64,000 nucleotides of DNA from Ralstonia insidiosa (GTDB lineage: Bacteria > Pseudomonadota > Gammaproteobacteria > Burkholderiales > Burkholderiaceae): assembly GCF_008801405.1 (NCBI RefSeq), contig NZ_VZPV01000001.1, positions 3,286,001 through 3,350,000 on the forward strand, in the 5' to 3' direction. The first letter of the stretch is position 1. Each line of letters starts with the position of its first letter. Positions 29,827 through 40,105 of the stretch are shown in pieces. The position numbers were made by a program, and so were the translations under genes. A model generated the notes under the pieces. That model was given only the letters and a program-made list of their open reading frames with translations. It had not been told where the DNA came from and made no database searches.

Positions 29827-32800
29827 ATGCCGATTCAAACCGGTGACATCAAACTGCTGCAGTCGGAAGTGCTGCTCGATACCGACAACGGCGGCGGCCG
29901 GATGACGGCCAACGAGGTGGTGGACGGCCTGTCCAACAACCTCTTCCCGGACATTTCCGAGCTGGACCGGACCTACGGCCGCATCGCGCTGCGCAAGGCG
30001 TTCCCGGCCGTCATGACCAGCACCACGGACGCTTACTTCGGTTGCAACCTGGTCGTTGCAAAGGCCCCGGACGATCCCAACGTCTCGATGACGATGTTCA
30101 CGACCCGCAACTGGTTCGACCATCGCAGCGACGCGGCCAACGGCGTGCAGTCCTACCTGGCCAAGTCCGTTAAATGGGCCGGCCAACTGCTCGGCACGCA
30201 ACTGCAGGGCCAGCGCTCGGTGCAGCTTCTGCTGAAGGTCGGTGATCCGGTACCGAAGATCGGGCAGACGCTCGTCCTGGTGCAGTTCGAGGGCTTGCCG
30301 ACCGAGTTCTCCCAATACGTGCGCGTGTCGGACGTTAAGACCACCACACGCCAGTTCAACTACAACAACGGCACGGCAGGCGGCATCACGTTCACGGGCG
30401 TCATGGCGACGCTTACGATCTCGTCGCAACTGCTCTACACGTTTAACGGCCCGGAGCCGACCCCCTACGACAACGGCGCCGCTCAAGCGATCTGCCGCGA
30501 CACCGTTGTGGCCAACGCCGCCAACTACTACGGCGTGTCGGACTTGATCGAGGCGGTGGCGCCTGGCGACGTGAATATCGGCGTTAAGTCGATCTATTCG
30601 CAGTTGGTGCCCAGTGCCCAGCAGAGCACGCCGCTGGCCAACTTGAACGCGGCCGGCAACTACAACCCAGCCGTGCAGTCCGGCCAGACGCGCCAGGCTA
30701 TCCCGGTGATCATCAGCGGCGCGTATCCGCAGCTGATCTATGTGCCGACCGCCATCAAGCCGGGTTCGCTCACGCTCGGGGCTTGTTCGGACGACGGGGC
30801 CGGCAACCTGATCATCACCTCCAACAACGTGGTGGTCGGCACCGTTGCCTACACCACCAACACGATCACGCTCAGCCAGTCGATGGGGCAAACCGGCCAG
30901 GTCAGCCTGAGCTGGATGCCGGCCGGCGTGCCGGTCATGGTGGCAAACACCGCGTCGATCGACATCAACCAGACGAATCGGCAGAACGTCTTCGTTCAAA
31001 CGCTGGCACCTTTCCCGGCACCGCGGCGTCTGCAGATCTCCTACATGGCACAGGGGAACTGGTACACGCTCACGGACACAGGCGGCTCCGGCGGCTTCGG
31101 TGCGATCAAGGGCAGCGACCCATCACTCGGTGCCGGCACGATCAACTACGCGACCGGTACCGTCACGCTGACGCTCGGGGCGTTGCCCGATGACGGCTCG
31201 TCGCTGATGTTTGCCTGGTCGTCGCCGGTGCAGTACTTCAATCGCTCGGACACGACGCCGCCGGCCCCGTGGGTCAGCTTCTTTATTACGCCGACCGACA
31301 GCACGCAGCAGCTCGTCATGGGCACCGTCAACGTGACCTGGCCGAAGCCTGGTGGCGGCAACTACAGCGCCACCGTGGTATCGGACACCCAGAAGATCAC
31401 GGGCGACGCCACGGGCTATATCCGCTGGTACAACGGCCAGTACGAGATCCGCCTATCGCCCAATGTGCTGCCGGCGGGCGGCACCACCTTCACGTTGAAC
31501 TACAACCTGGGCAGCAAGAAGACCAAGCATTTCACGGCACCGCTGCGCGATGGCAATGCCGACCTGAACCTGGTGCTGGATGACAAGAACATCGTCCCCA
31601 GCTCGCTGAAGGTGACCTGGAACGTGCTCATCAACGACTACAGCACGATCTCGAACGTCCCCGCGCAGATGCAGTACTTCCAGACTGACCCCTATGCGAC
31701 CGCGCAAGGTGACAGCACGGGCAAGCTGCGCCAGTACAAGGCAGATGGCACCAACACGGTGGTCGATCACAGCGCGGTCGACTACGTCAATGGCCTGGTG
31801 AAGTTCAAGCCGGACGTGATCGTGAGCGTGCCGCAGCCCGTGTACCAGTCCAACGTGATCGGATACATGCGCAACGCGAATGGTGGTCTGAGCGGCCCGG
31901 ACTTCTTTAACCCGGTCTATCAAAACACGCTGGTCGGCATCAACTATTACCCCGTCGCGGCCACCTATCCCAACGACGCCAGCGGCTCGGTCGACGTCGA
32001 GTACATGACCACCACGGGCAGCGCACAGCAGCAACAGGTGACCGTCTCCGAGTGGAAGTTCGACCTGACGTACCAGTACAACGAGCCGCTGGTGCCTGGG
32101 TCTGTGATGTTCGCCTGGGGCGGCAAGGTGTACTACGAGCTGAACGGCACGCTGTTCTGCGACTTCAATGCAGGGACAAACAGCGGCACCGCCGCCGGCA
32201 CCATCAACTACGCCACCGGCGAAGTCTCGATCACCACCTACACGCCAGGTGGCGGCAATGGGGTCAGCCTCCTGTCGCTGCTGACAACCGTAACGGGCCA
32301 GCCGGTGGACTTCCTGAGCTTCCGCGTACCGCAAGCCCCGGTGGTGCCGGGCAGCCTGCAGCTCCAGTTCAGCCCGGTGACGGGTGGCACGGTGACGGCC
32401 ACATCGAACCCGGACGGCACCATCACCGGCACCAACTGCTTCGGCTATATCAACTACCAGACCGGCGTCGTGAACATGCGCTTCGGTCGAATGGTGACGG
32501 CAGCGGGCAATGAGAGTGCCATCTGGTACAACCCTGATGCCGTGACGACGGACGGCAAGATTTTCAAGCCGTATCCGATCTTCGCCAACACGGCCACCTA
32601 CAACGCCGTGGCGTATTCGTACCTGCCGCTAGACAGCTCGATCCTGGGCCTGGACCCGGTGCGCCTGCCCGTCGACGGCCGCGTGCCGATCTTCCAGAAG
32701 GGCTACGTGGTGGTGGTCCACCACACCGAGCAGATCCCGTTCCCCAACGCGAACGCGGGCACAAAGGTCAGCGCAACGCGCGTGCGCCTGGCTGTCGGCC

Positions 32801-33507
32801 GAGTGATCGACAGCTCGGTGCCGTACAAGGTCGTGGACCCGAGCATGTACTCGACGGACCTTAACGCCGGCACTTGCACCTTGGGTGGCTCGATCAACAC
32901 GAGCGGCTACAAGCTGCCGCTGGTGTTCGAGAACCGCATCGAGGACATGGCGCAGACGTCCGACGTGCAGATCAACGGCCGCCTGGCGCTGACGCGTCAA
33001 CTCACCCACAACTTCCCGGTACCAGGCTCGAAGGTCTCTTCGGCCCTGATCGCGGGCGACCTGCAGGCGCAGGCGCTGAACATGTTTGCGCAGGCAACCT
33101 GGAGCGGCGCATGGTCAAACGCGCTGATTGGTGCTGCACCCACGGCCAACTACAACAACGCGCAGTACCCAATTCTGGTCACCAACAAGGGCGCGCTGCA
33201 GGAACGCTGGGCGTTGATGTTCACCGACCCGCAGAACTTCCGAGTCGTAGGCGAGCAAAGCGGCCAGGTGGCAACCGGCAACGTCAACCAGGACTGCGCA
33301 CCCAACAACCCTGCAACCAATCAGCCGTACTTCACCCTTCGCGCTGCTGGCTGGGGCGGTGGCTGGCAGGCCGGCAACATCCTGCGGTTTAACACCACGG
33401 CCGCCAACTTCCCCGTGTGGGTCGCTCGTACGGTCCTGCAAGGGCCTGCCACGGTGCAGGACGACACCTTCCAAATCCAGATTCGCGGCGACATCGACCG
33501 TCAATAG
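29827..33507 (+). CDS. Large tail-tip structural protein
   Basis: A 1226-residue protein without signal or coiled coil. It is dominated by beta segments with recurring phrases such as GTINYATGTVTL, GTINYATGEVSI and GYINYQTGVVNM, which suggest repeated small beta domains. The N-terminus (LLQSEVLLDTDNGGGRMTANEVVDGLSNNLFPDISELDRTYGRIALRK) looks like the conserved anchor of a B3-type tail protein. It probably forms part of the tail tip or side fibre. No enzymatic motif is visible. Confidence 0.75.
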   Translation: MPIQTGDIKLLQSEVLLDTDNGGGRMTANEVVDGLSNNLFPDISELDRTYGRIALRKAFPAVMTSTTDAYFGCNLVVAKAPDDPNVSMTMFTTRNWFDHRSDAANGVQSYLAKSVKWAGQLLGTQLQGQRSVQLLLKVGDPVPKIGQTLVLVQFEGLPTEFSQYVRVSDVKTTTRQFNYNNGTAGGITFTGVMATLTISSQLLYTFNGPEPTPYDNGAAQAICRDTVVANAANYYGVSDLIEAVAPGDVNIGVKSIYSQLVPSAQQSTPLANLNAAGNYNPAVQSGQTRQAIPVIISGAYPQLIYVPTAIKPGSLTLGACSDDGAGNLIITSNNVVVGTVAYTTNTITLSQSMGQTGQVSLSWMPAGVPVMVANTASIDINQTNRQNVFVQTLAPFPAPRRLQISYMAQGNWYTLTDTGGSGGFGAIKGSDPSLGAGTINYATGTVTLTLGALPDDGSSLMFAWSSPVQYFNRSDTTPPAPWVSFFITPTDSTQQLVMGTVNVTWPKPGGGNYSATVVSDTQKITGDATGYIRWYNGQYEIRLSPNVLPAGGTTFTLNYNLGSKKTKHFTAPLRDGNADLNLVLDDKNIVPSSLKVTWNVLINDYSTISNVPAQMQYFQTDPYATAQGDSTGKLRQYKADGTNTVVDHSAVDYVNGLVKFKPDVIVSVPQPVYQSNVIGYMRNANGGLSGPDFFNPVYQNTLVGINYYPVAATYPNDASGSVDVEYMTTTGSAQQQQVTVSEWKFDLTYQYNEPLVPGSVMFAWGGKVYYELNGTLFCDFNAGTNSGTAAGTINYATGEVSITTYTPGGGNGVSLLSLLTTVTGQPVDFLSFRVPQAPVVPGSLQLQFSPVTGGTVTATSNPDGTITGTNCFGYINYQTGVVNMRFGRMVTAAGNESAIWYNPDAVTTDGKIFKPYPIFANTATYNAVAYSYLPLDSSILGLDPVRLPVDGRVPIFQKGYVVVVHHTEQIPFPNANAGTKVSATRVRLAVGRVIDSSVPYKVVDPSMYSTDLNAGTCTLGGSINTSGYKLPLVFENRIEDMAQTSDVQINGRLALTRQLTHNFPVPGSKVSSALIAGDLQAQALNMFAQATWSGAWSNALIGAAPTANYNNAQYPILVTNKGALQERWALMFTDPQNFRVVGEQSGQVATGNVNQDCAPNNPATNQPYFTLRAAGWGGGWQAGNILRFNTTAANFPVWVARTVLQGPATVQDDTFQIQIRGDIDRQ

Positions 33508-33517
33508 AGGACCCACC

Positions 33518-34684
33518 ATGACCGTTAAATTCTTTGCGAGCACAGACAAGGGCATGCCCACGCCGTCGAGCGCGGCCGGCGCCCTGGCGGCCTTTCTCGA
33601 TGTCTGTCTGAATACCGGGTACAACGCTCAGACCGCCACATCGCTGACCCAGACCGCCGGCACGGCCACGATGGTGCTCAACAGCGGCCACGGCTTCAAC
33701 CCGGACCAGAAGGTGCTGGTGTCGGGGGCAAACGAAGCGGGGTACAACGGTGAGCAGACGATCCTGTCCACCACCAGCACGTCGATCACCTTCGCGGTGC
33801 CGAGTAACACGGCCGCGACTGCCACGGGCACGGTGAGCGTCAAGGTGGCGCCGCTGGGCTGGAACATCGCCTTCACCGGCACGAACAAGCGCGTGTACAC
33901 GCCGTCTGTGCCGCAGAGCCTGGGCTTTTTCCTGCGCGTGGATGACACCGGCAGCGTGGCGCGCGTGCGCGGCTATGAGAGCATGACCGACGTGGACACT
34001 GGCGTGGGGCCGTTCCCGACAGATGGCCAGATCAACGGCGGTGGCTTCTGGAGCAAGCAGTACTCTACCTACGCGGTGCAGTGGGCGTTGTTTGGAGACG
34101 AACGCATTTTTTACCTTCTGCTGTTCCCGCAAGGCGTATCGTCGGTAGGTCCGCTGGTGGGCTTCGGAGACATCAATGCCCAATCGTCGGCAGACGCTTA
34201 TGCCTGCATGCTGGCCTGTGTCCCCACCGATTTTTCGTACACCAACGGGGCGCTGGCGGGCGACCTGTCGTTCCCCCAACAGGCCAGCAGCAACGGCATC
34301 TTCTTCCCGCGTGGGTACACCCAGACGGGCTCGGCCAAGCAGGCGTTCCTGGCCTCCTTCGGTATCCCGATGGGCTCGGTGTACAGCGGCACTGGCAACG
34401 CCAACAACGGCAGCGCCGTGGGCTTGTCGTTCCCGAACCCGGCGGACAACGGCATCTTCGTGAACGCCCCCTATGTGGGACACGATGCCGGCCTCCGTGG
34501 TCAATTGCCGGGGCTGTACCACACCTGCCAGAACTGGTTCAGTAACTACAACCACCGGGACAAGATTCCCGGCACCGATGCGCTGGTGGGCAAGAAGCTG
34601 ATGGTCATCCGCACCGGCACGCCGAGCGGCGGCCTGTCGTACTACGGCATGGTCGGCATCGACATCACCGGCCCGTGGCGCTAG
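33518..34684 (+). CDS. Tail-associated structural protein
   Basis: A 388-residue protein starting MTVKFFASTDKGMPTPSSAAGALAAFLD at an ATG with AGAGG upstream. The middle has a small beta domain (GTATMVLNSGHGFNPDQKVLVSGANEAGYNGEQTILSTTSTSITFAV). The second half (FGDINAQSSADAYACMLACVPTD...) is rich in Gly, Ser, Phe and Tyr. It is co-transcribed with the large tail-tip gene (10 nt gap) and the LamG-type gene. The function is inferred to be structural. Confidence 0.72.
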   Translation: MTVKFFASTDKGMPTPSSAAGALAAFLDVCLNTGYNAQTATSLTQTAGTATMVLNSGHGFNPDQKVLVSGANEAGYNGEQTILSTTSTSITFAVPSNTAATATGTVSVKVAPLGWNIAFTGTNKRVYTPSVPQSLGFFLRVDDTGSVARVRGYESMTDVDTGVGPFPTDGQINGGGFWSKQYSTYAVQWALFGDERIFYLLLFPQGVSSVGPLVGFGDINAQSSADAYACMLACVPTDFSYTNGALAGDLSFPQQASSNGIFFPRGYTQTGSAKQAFLASFGIPMGSVYSGTGNANNGSAVGLSFPNPADNGIFVNAPYVGHDAGLRGQLPGLYHTCQNWFSNYNHRDKIPGTDALVGKKLMVIRTGTPSGGLSYYGMVGIDITGPWR

Positions 34685-34693
34685 GGGGCGGCG

Positions 34694-37600
34694 ATGGCGA
34701 TTCTTCCGAATGGCAACGTCGTCTTGCTGCTGCATTGTGATGACGCCGCCGGCTCTACGGTCCTAGCCGACTCGTCGCAGTACGCGCAGCTGGCCAAGTG
34801 CTATGGCACGTGCGCTCTCAGCACGGTGCAGTCGATGTTTGGCGGCAGCTCGGTGAAGACCGGCAGCGCAAATGGCAGTTTCTTTGCCGTGGGCACCAAC
34901 CAGACGATGGACTTCGGCGTCGCCGACTTCACGGTCGAGAGCTTCGTCTATCCGGTCTCGCAGGGGGCGGATGGCGGCGCGGTATTCGGGCGCTGGGACG
35001 GCACAAACAACGACTTCCTGGTTGCGCGCAATAGCGACGGCTCGCTGGCTGTGTATGTCAACGGCAGTTTGCTGTTCTCGACCTCGGCCGGTGACCTGCC
35101 GCTGAATGCCTTCGCTCACGTGGCCTTGGTCCGTGCCTCGGGTGTGGTGACGCTTTACGTTAGCGGGGCGGCCAAGGGCTCAGCCGCGTACGCGCTTGCA
35201 ATCCCTTGCACGCACGGTGTCCCGCTGTACTTCGGCCAAGCCAACCAGTCCGGGGGCGCCACCTGGTCGGAGGCGTACTACGACGAAATCCGCGTTAGCA
35301 ACGGCCTGGCGCAGTACCTAGCACCGTTCTCACCTCCCACTGCAGCGTTTGGGGGCGCGGACCAAGTGCTGGCCTACAAAAACGTCGTGATCAACGATGC
35401 ACCAATCGCGTATTGGCCCCTGAATGACGCCTCCGGGACTTCGTTGGCGGACGTGATGTCGAATCCAGCCAATGCCACGGCTTCGGGCGGAGTCACGGTA
35501 GCCCAAGCGGCGATTGCTCCAGGTCTGGGCACCTGCTTGCTGCTGGATGGCAGCACCAACCGCATCGACATCGCCCCGTCAGTAACCAAGTTCGCCATTG
35601 CGGGCGCGATCACAGTCGAAGGCTGGGTGAAGTACTCGCAGTCGGGTGGCGGCAATATTTTTAGCTGCGCTTACAACAACGGCTTCCGCGTGCAGATCGG
35701 TGGTGGAGCGGGCGGTAGTGGCGTGAACGTGATCTTTAACGCCGCCAACGTCCTGTCGTCACCGGCCAATCTGAGCCCGAACACGCTGTATCACGTGGTG
35801 GTGACAGCCAGCAGCTCTGGGGTGAAGATCTACGTCAACGGCTCGCTGGTGGCCAGCAACACCACGGCCTGGTCGTCGATGGACGGTTCGGCTGTGTCGC
35901 TGGGCTACACAGCCACCGGTAGACCGCTGGAGCCGATGGGCGGCAGTCTGTCGAACGTTGCGGTGTACAGCAAAGAGCTGTCCTCTGATCGTATCGCCGC
36001 GCACTACACGTCCGGTCTCGCGTCGCCTACCGCGTCTGCCGACCCGAATTTTGGCGATGTGCTGTTGCTGGTGCAGGGCGATTCCAACTATGTGGATTCG
36101 TCGGCCAGCCCGCTGACCGGCACTCCGATCGGTTCGGTGGCGGTGTCCACTAGCACGTTCAAGTTTGGTGGCGGCAGCATCGGGTTCTCGGGCGGGATGT
36201 TGAAGTACCCAGGTGCGACGCTATACGCGGCGATGGCCTCGTCGGCCATGACGTTTGAAGCCTGGATCTACCCCACTGCCGGCGGCTCGTTCCAGCGTCT
36301 GATGGCCTTCAGCGATGGTACTGCCACGAATTTCCAATATTCGCTGACTATCGACCTCGATAGCAGCAACAAGTTGAAGTTCCTGCAGCTGAGCGGCAAC
36401 GCCCTGACCCAGATATCCAGCGTCACACCCTTGCCGATGAACCAGTGGTATCACGTCGCCCTGGTGATGAGTGCCGGCACGTTGATGGGATTCGTGAATG
36501 GCGTCTTGCAGGGCTCGGCTGCCGTCGGCCCCACAAACAGCTTGTCGGATGGCGCGCTGACCTTGGGGGCCGATTCGAATAACGGCTGGGCCTTCACCGG
36601 CTTCATGGACGACGTGCGATTCACCAAGAACGTGGCGCGCTATACGGGCAATTTCACGCCTCCTTCGGCGGCATTCCCGAACACTGCTGGGTCTAACCCG
36701 ACAGACCCGTATGCCAACAACGTCTCGCTGCTGATCCATTGCGATGGGGCGAACAACAGCACGACGTTCACTGACACGTCGTCCTACGTCCACGCGGTGA
36801 CGGCCACGGGCAATTGTGTGGTCTCGACAACGAACCCCAAGTTCGGTAGTGGCTGTGCTTTGTCGCAGGGCGCCTGGGTCGACCACCTGGAAATCTCCAA
36901 CAGCAACGCACCGGAGTTTGACCTGGCTTCTGCTGACTTCACGGTGGAGGGTTGGGTGTTGGTGACCGGGCTGGGTGCATCGGGGGGCGCCATGATCGGC
37001 CGTTGGGGTATTGGCCCAAGCACCAATGCGGACTGGATCGTGTATATCAGTCCCAGCCGTCAGGTGGGGCTCTACATCAACGGCGGCCAGACGTTGCCGG
37101 AAAGCTCCAGCTCGGCATTGCCGAACGACGGCAACTACCACCATGTGGCTGTTACTCGTCAGGGCAGCACGCTGCGGTTGTTCATCGACGGCACCCAAGT
37201 AGGCACCGCTACGTTCTCGGGCACCGTCCAGAACTCGCTGGGCCAGCCGATGCGGACCCACGTGTGGAATGACAACGTGAACAGTCGCTTGGATGGCCGT
37301 CTCGACGAGATCCGCATCACCAAGGGCGTAGCGCGCTATACGGCGAACTTCACGGTGCCGACCACCGCCTTCCCCAATCCAGGCGTGGCTCCGGTGATCC
37401 AGAAGTACACCAAGTTCATCGGCACTCAGTCGCGCCTGGTGAAGAACATCCGCAGCCTGGCGCCAGGCAACACCAACCGCATCTTCCGTACGCACCGCGT
37501 CACCGACTACTACGACGGCGGATCGAAGCCGATCGCCGGCAAGGTCACGGTGAATGACAACCCAGACAGTCGGATGGTGCGGCTGTTCGACCTGCGAAGT

Positions 37601-37747
37601 GCGCGTCTCCTGCGTGTCACCTGGAGCGCGGCTGATGGCACGTACTCCTTTCCAGGCATGGACCCTAACCGCGACTATTTCGTGGTGGGTCACGACTACA
37701 CGAAGACGTTTAACGCCGTGATCCAAGACCGGGTGAGGCCCGCATGA
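34694..37747 (+). CDS. Four-LamG-domain tail protein (putative receptor binding)
   Basis: A 1017-residue protein with four tandem concanavalin/LamG-like jelly-roll domains, at about 8-225, 236-435, 447-655 and 672-895. Each has the family sequence: an opening such as VLLLHCDDAAGSTVLADSS or VSLLIHCDGANNSTTFTDTSS, then FTVE-WV, W-HVAL-R, LYVNG, and a closing DEIRVSNGLA-Y or similar. Domains 1 and 4 are most alike. A C-terminal module (about 905-1017; GKVTVNDNPDSRMVRLFDLRSARLLRVTWSAADGTYSFPGMDPNRDY) resembles carboxypeptidase-regulatory-type beta sandwiches. Carbohydrate binding on the host surface is inferred. Confidence 0.8.
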   Translation: MAILPNGNVVLLLHCDDAAGSTVLADSSQYAQLAKCYGTCALSTVQSMFGGSSVKTGSANGSFFAVGTNQTMDFGVADFTVESFVYPVSQGADGGAVFGRWDGTNNDFLVARNSDGSLAVYVNGSLLFSTSAGDLPLNAFAHVALVRASGVVTLYVSGAAKGSAAYALAIPCTHGVPLYFGQANQSGGATWSEAYYDEIRVSNGLAQYLAPFSPPTAAFGGADQVLAYKNVVINDAPIAYWPLNDASGTSLADVMSNPANATASGGVTVAQAAIAPGLGTCLLLDGSTNRIDIAPSVTKFAIAGAITVEGWVKYSQSGGGNIFSCAYNNGFRVQIGGGAGGSGVNVIFNAANVLSSPANLSPNTLYHVVVTASSSGVKIYVNGSLVASNTTAWSSMDGSAVSLGYTATGRPLEPMGGSLSNVAVYSKELSSDRIAAHYTSGLASPTASADPNFGDVLLLVQGDSNYVDSSASPLTGTPIGSVAVSTSTFKFGGGSIGFSGGMLKYPGATLYAAMASSAMTFEAWIYPTAGGSFQRLMAFSDGTATNFQYSLTIDLDSSNKLKFLQLSGNALTQISSVTPLPMNQWYHVALVMSAGTLMGFVNGVLQGSAAVGPTNSLSDGALTLGADSNNGWAFTGFMDDVRFTKNVARYTGNFTPPSAAFPNTAGSNPTDPYANNVSLLIHCDGANNSTTFTDTSSYVHAVTATGNCVVSTTNPKFGSGCALSQGAWVDHLEISNSNAPEFDLASADFTVEGWVLVTGLGASGGAMIGRWGIGPSTNADWIVYISPSRQVGLYINGGQTLPESSSSALPNDGNYHHVAVTRQGSTLRLFIDGTQVGTATFSGTVQNSLGQPMRTHVWNDNVNSRLDGRLDEIRITKGVARYTANFTVPTTAFPNPGVAPVIQKYTKFIGTQSRLVKNIRSLAPGNTNRIFRTHRVTDYYDGGSKPIAGKVTVNDNPDSRMVRLFDLRSARLLRVTWSAADGTYSFPGMDPNRDYFVVGHDYTKTFNAVIQDRVRPA

Positions 37748-38172
37748 CGCTGAATTTTGCCCAGACGGTTCTCACGGATCGATTGCAAGCCCTGACCCGA
37801 GCGCTTGATGCCGACGCTGCACCTGGACGCATCAACCTCTACAGTGGCCCGCGTCCGGCGCCAGGAGCGAATGTCACCAGCCAAACACTGCTGGCGTCCA
37901 TCCCGTTCCAAAAGCCCAGCTCTGGCGGCGTCGTTAACAACGTGCTGACGTTGAACTACGTGGCCGGCCCGGTCCTGGCCGTGGGCACGGGCGTCGCTGT
38001 TTGGGCTCGCTTTGTCGACGGCGGCGGGGGATACGTTGCTGACATGGATGTGTCGCCCGTCCTGATGCCGGACGGGCTGCCAGGCACATCTGAAATCCAA
38101 CTCGACAACACACAGATATATGCCGGCGGCTCGGTCACCATCCGAGACGTTGCGAAGCTGACGGAGCTTTGA
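37744..38172 (+). CDS. Small tail protein, function unknown
   Basis: A 142-residue protein starting in an ATGA overlap with the LamG gene. It has an initial helix (LNFAQTVLTDRLQALTRALDADAAPGRINLY) followed by a beta domain (GGVVNNVLTLNYVAGPVLAVGTGVAVWARFVDGGGGYVADMDVS). Such overlap and content suggest a tail-fibre accessory or chaperone. No named family. Confidence 0.7.
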   Translation: MTLNFAQTVLTDRLQALTRALDADAAPGRINLYSGPRPAPGANVTSQTLLASIPFQKPSSGGVVNNVLTLNYVAGPVLAVGTGVAVWARFVDGGGGYVADMDVSPVLMPDGLPGTSEIQLDNTQIYAGGSVTIRDVAKLTEL

Positions 38173-38176
38173 GTCG

Positions 38177-40105
38177 ATGCCCGGCTATACCCCGTCCACC
38201 GATCTGGATTTCTCCGGCGAGTATGTGCCGCCAGCAGGGAATGCGGTCGACCTGGCCATGCCCGCGTCGGGCGGCCCGGTTGCGAACCGTGGGTCGGTGC
38301 GCCTGGTGTACGCCAAGCCAGTGCTGGCAATCGCCGCAACGGTCGCCAAGCCCCCCAATCGTGACGCGCACTTGGCGATGGTTAAGGCCGTGCCGGTACT
38401 GCGCGTGGTGGCGCATTACGACCTGTTGGTGACGCGGCCGTTTGGCCCGGAAGTGCACGTCCGCCATCAATCCGCGAGCCGCACGCGGGCAGACACACGG
38501 GGCGAGTACCAGGTCGGCACGCCGGCGTCGGCCGACGTCGTCACCGAGTGGAACACGGCGCAGAAGCTGGCCGACGCGGTCGTGCGCGACGAGTGGCAAA
38601 GCTCAACTCCGCACAAGGTGGTTGGCCGTCTGCAGCACCAGGTCGCCAAGCCGCTGGCTGGCAATGCTATCGGTGGCAAGTTCGTTGACCTGGTGCCGCA
38701 CAAGCCCCTGTCGCGGGTGCGCTGGCAGAAGGCACAGCCGGGCAACATCTCCGCCATAGGTTTCCGCCACCAGCAAGGCATCCCGATCAAGCGCACGTCG
38801 GCCGAGCCATGGCAGATGGCCAAGCCATTTGGCGGCTCTCCCATGCTCATGACGTCCAAGGTGGGCACGCCATTCTCGGCGCTGGACCGTGTGCGCTGGC
38901 AAGGCAGCCGGCAGGCGCCGGCTGGCAAAGAAGACGACAGCAAGCCACCAGTTAAGCCGCCGTACCAAGGCACCGGCGACCTGGTGTTCATTTGCCCGTG
39001 GCTGGACTACGCCGGCGACGACGTGCTGCTCAAGTTCGGCAAGTACCCCTGCAAGGAAGCCGAGCCAAAACCACCAGGCACGACCATCGTGGTGCCTGTT
39101 AAGAGGGTCTATATCGTGATCAACAACGTGCTGCTGCGGCGAGTTGACGGCAACGTGGAGCTGCCGACCACCTCCCTGTCGCTGACCATCGAGGCAGACG
39201 GCTGGACATGGGGCTTTAACGCTGCCATCGAGCGAAGCGCAGAGGATGCGGTGGCCCCAGCAAGTGACGGCACGCCCGTCGAGCTGGAGGCAGTCATCAA
39301 CGGTACCGCGTACCGCCTGCTGGCCGACAAACGACGGCGCGACCGCGAGTTTGGCAAGGCCGTCGTACGCGTTACCGGTCGTGGCAAGTCGGGCATCTTG
39401 GATGCACCGGATGCACGAATCATGAGCTTTACCAACACGCAGGCCCGCACGGCACAGCAGCTCATGAATGACGCGCTGACCATCAACGGCGCCAGCATCG
39501 GTTGGGCCGTCGACTGGCGCCTGACTGACTGGCTGGTGCCCGCCGGCGCGTGGGTCCACCAGGGCACCTACAAGACCGCTCTGCAGGCCATTGCGGGCGC
39601 TGCAGGTGCCTACATCCAGCCAGACCCGTCCCTGGCCAAGCTGATGGTGCTACCGCGTTATCCCGTGGCACCGTGGAACTGGGGCACCGTGACGCCCGAT
39701 TTCGTGTTGCCGTCCGACGTCACCAGCCGAGAGGGGGTCGAGGACGTGCGCCTCCCGCGCTACAACCGTGTGTTCGTCTCCGGCCAGGCTCAGGGCATTC
39801 TTGGCCAGGTCACCCGCGCCGGCACGGATGGCAGCATCGAGGCCCCCATGGTCACGGATGCGCTGATCACGCATGCAGACGCGGCGCGCCAGCGTGGCCT
39901 GGCCATCCTGGGCGACACCGGCAACCAGGCCCTGTTGTCCCTGCGCCTGCCAGTCCTGCCGGAGACCGGAATCATCACACCGGGCAAGTTTGTGCAATAC
40001 GTCGACGAAGGCGTGACCCGCATCGGCATCGTGCGCGGCACGTCGGTCGACGTGGGCATGCCCGAGATCTGGCAAACCATTGGAGTGGAAACCCATGTTT
40101 CTTAA
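38177..40105 (+). CDS. Central tail/hub protein, B3-type
   Basis: A 642-residue protein. Residues about 120-245 carry five loose repeats around W-Q (EWNTAQKL, DEWQSSTPH, VRWQKAQPG, EPWQMAKPF, VRWQGSRQA). Residues 330-640 resemble tail hub domains: LLRRVDGNVELPTTSLSLTIEADGWTWGFNAAIERSAED, then SREGVEDVRLPRYNRVFVSGQAQGILG and ILGDTGNQALLSLRLPVLPETGIITPGKFVQYVDEG. It may form the end plug of the tail tube. The next gene begins inside its last codons. Confidence 0.75.
   Translation: MPGYTPSTDLDFSGEYVPPAGNAVDLAMPASGGPVANRGSVRLVYAKPVLAIAATVAKPPNRDAHLAMVKAVPVLRVVAHYDLLVTRPFGPEVHVRHQSASRTRADTRGEYQVGTPASADVVTEWNTAQKLADAVVRDEWQSSTPHKVVGRLQHQVAKPLAGNAIGGKFVDLVPHKPLSRVRWQKAQPGNISAIGFRHQQGIPIKRTSAEPWQMAKPFGGSPMLMTSKVGTPFSALDRVRWQGSRQAPAGKEDDSKPPVKPPYQGTGDLVFICPWLDYAGDDVLLKFGKYPCKEAEPKPPGTTIVVPVKRVYIVINNVLLRRVDGNVELPTTSLSLTIEADGWTWGFNAAIERSAEDAVAPASDGTPVELEAVINGTAYRLLADKRRRDREFGKAVVRVTGRGKSGILDAPDARIMSFTNTQARTAQQLMNDALTINGASIGWAVDWRLTDWLVPAGAWVHQGTYKTALQAIAGAAGAYIQPDPSLAKLMVLPRYPVAPWNWGTVTPDFVLPSDVTSREGVEDVRLPRYNRVFVSGQAQGILGQVTRAGTDGSIEAPMVTDALITHADAARQRGLAILGDTGNQALLSLRLPVLPETGIITPGKFVQYVDEGVTRIGIVRGTSVDVGMPEIWQTIGVETHVS

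Noticed and set aside
29449..30999. Long leftward open frame opposite the tail-tip gene
   Set aside because: The protein is rich in Arg, His and Val with no plausible domain. The forward gene is co-directional with the whole tail operon.
36221..37726. Long leftward open frame opposite the LamG gene
   Set aside because: It is a shadow. The forward frame has four recognisable domains.
37931..37936. GTTAAC as the selected word (GTWWAC methylation motif)
   Set aside because: GTTAAC occurs only once in the prophage; the enriched forms are GTTAAG and GTTAAA with their complements, so this palindromic motif does not explain the bias.
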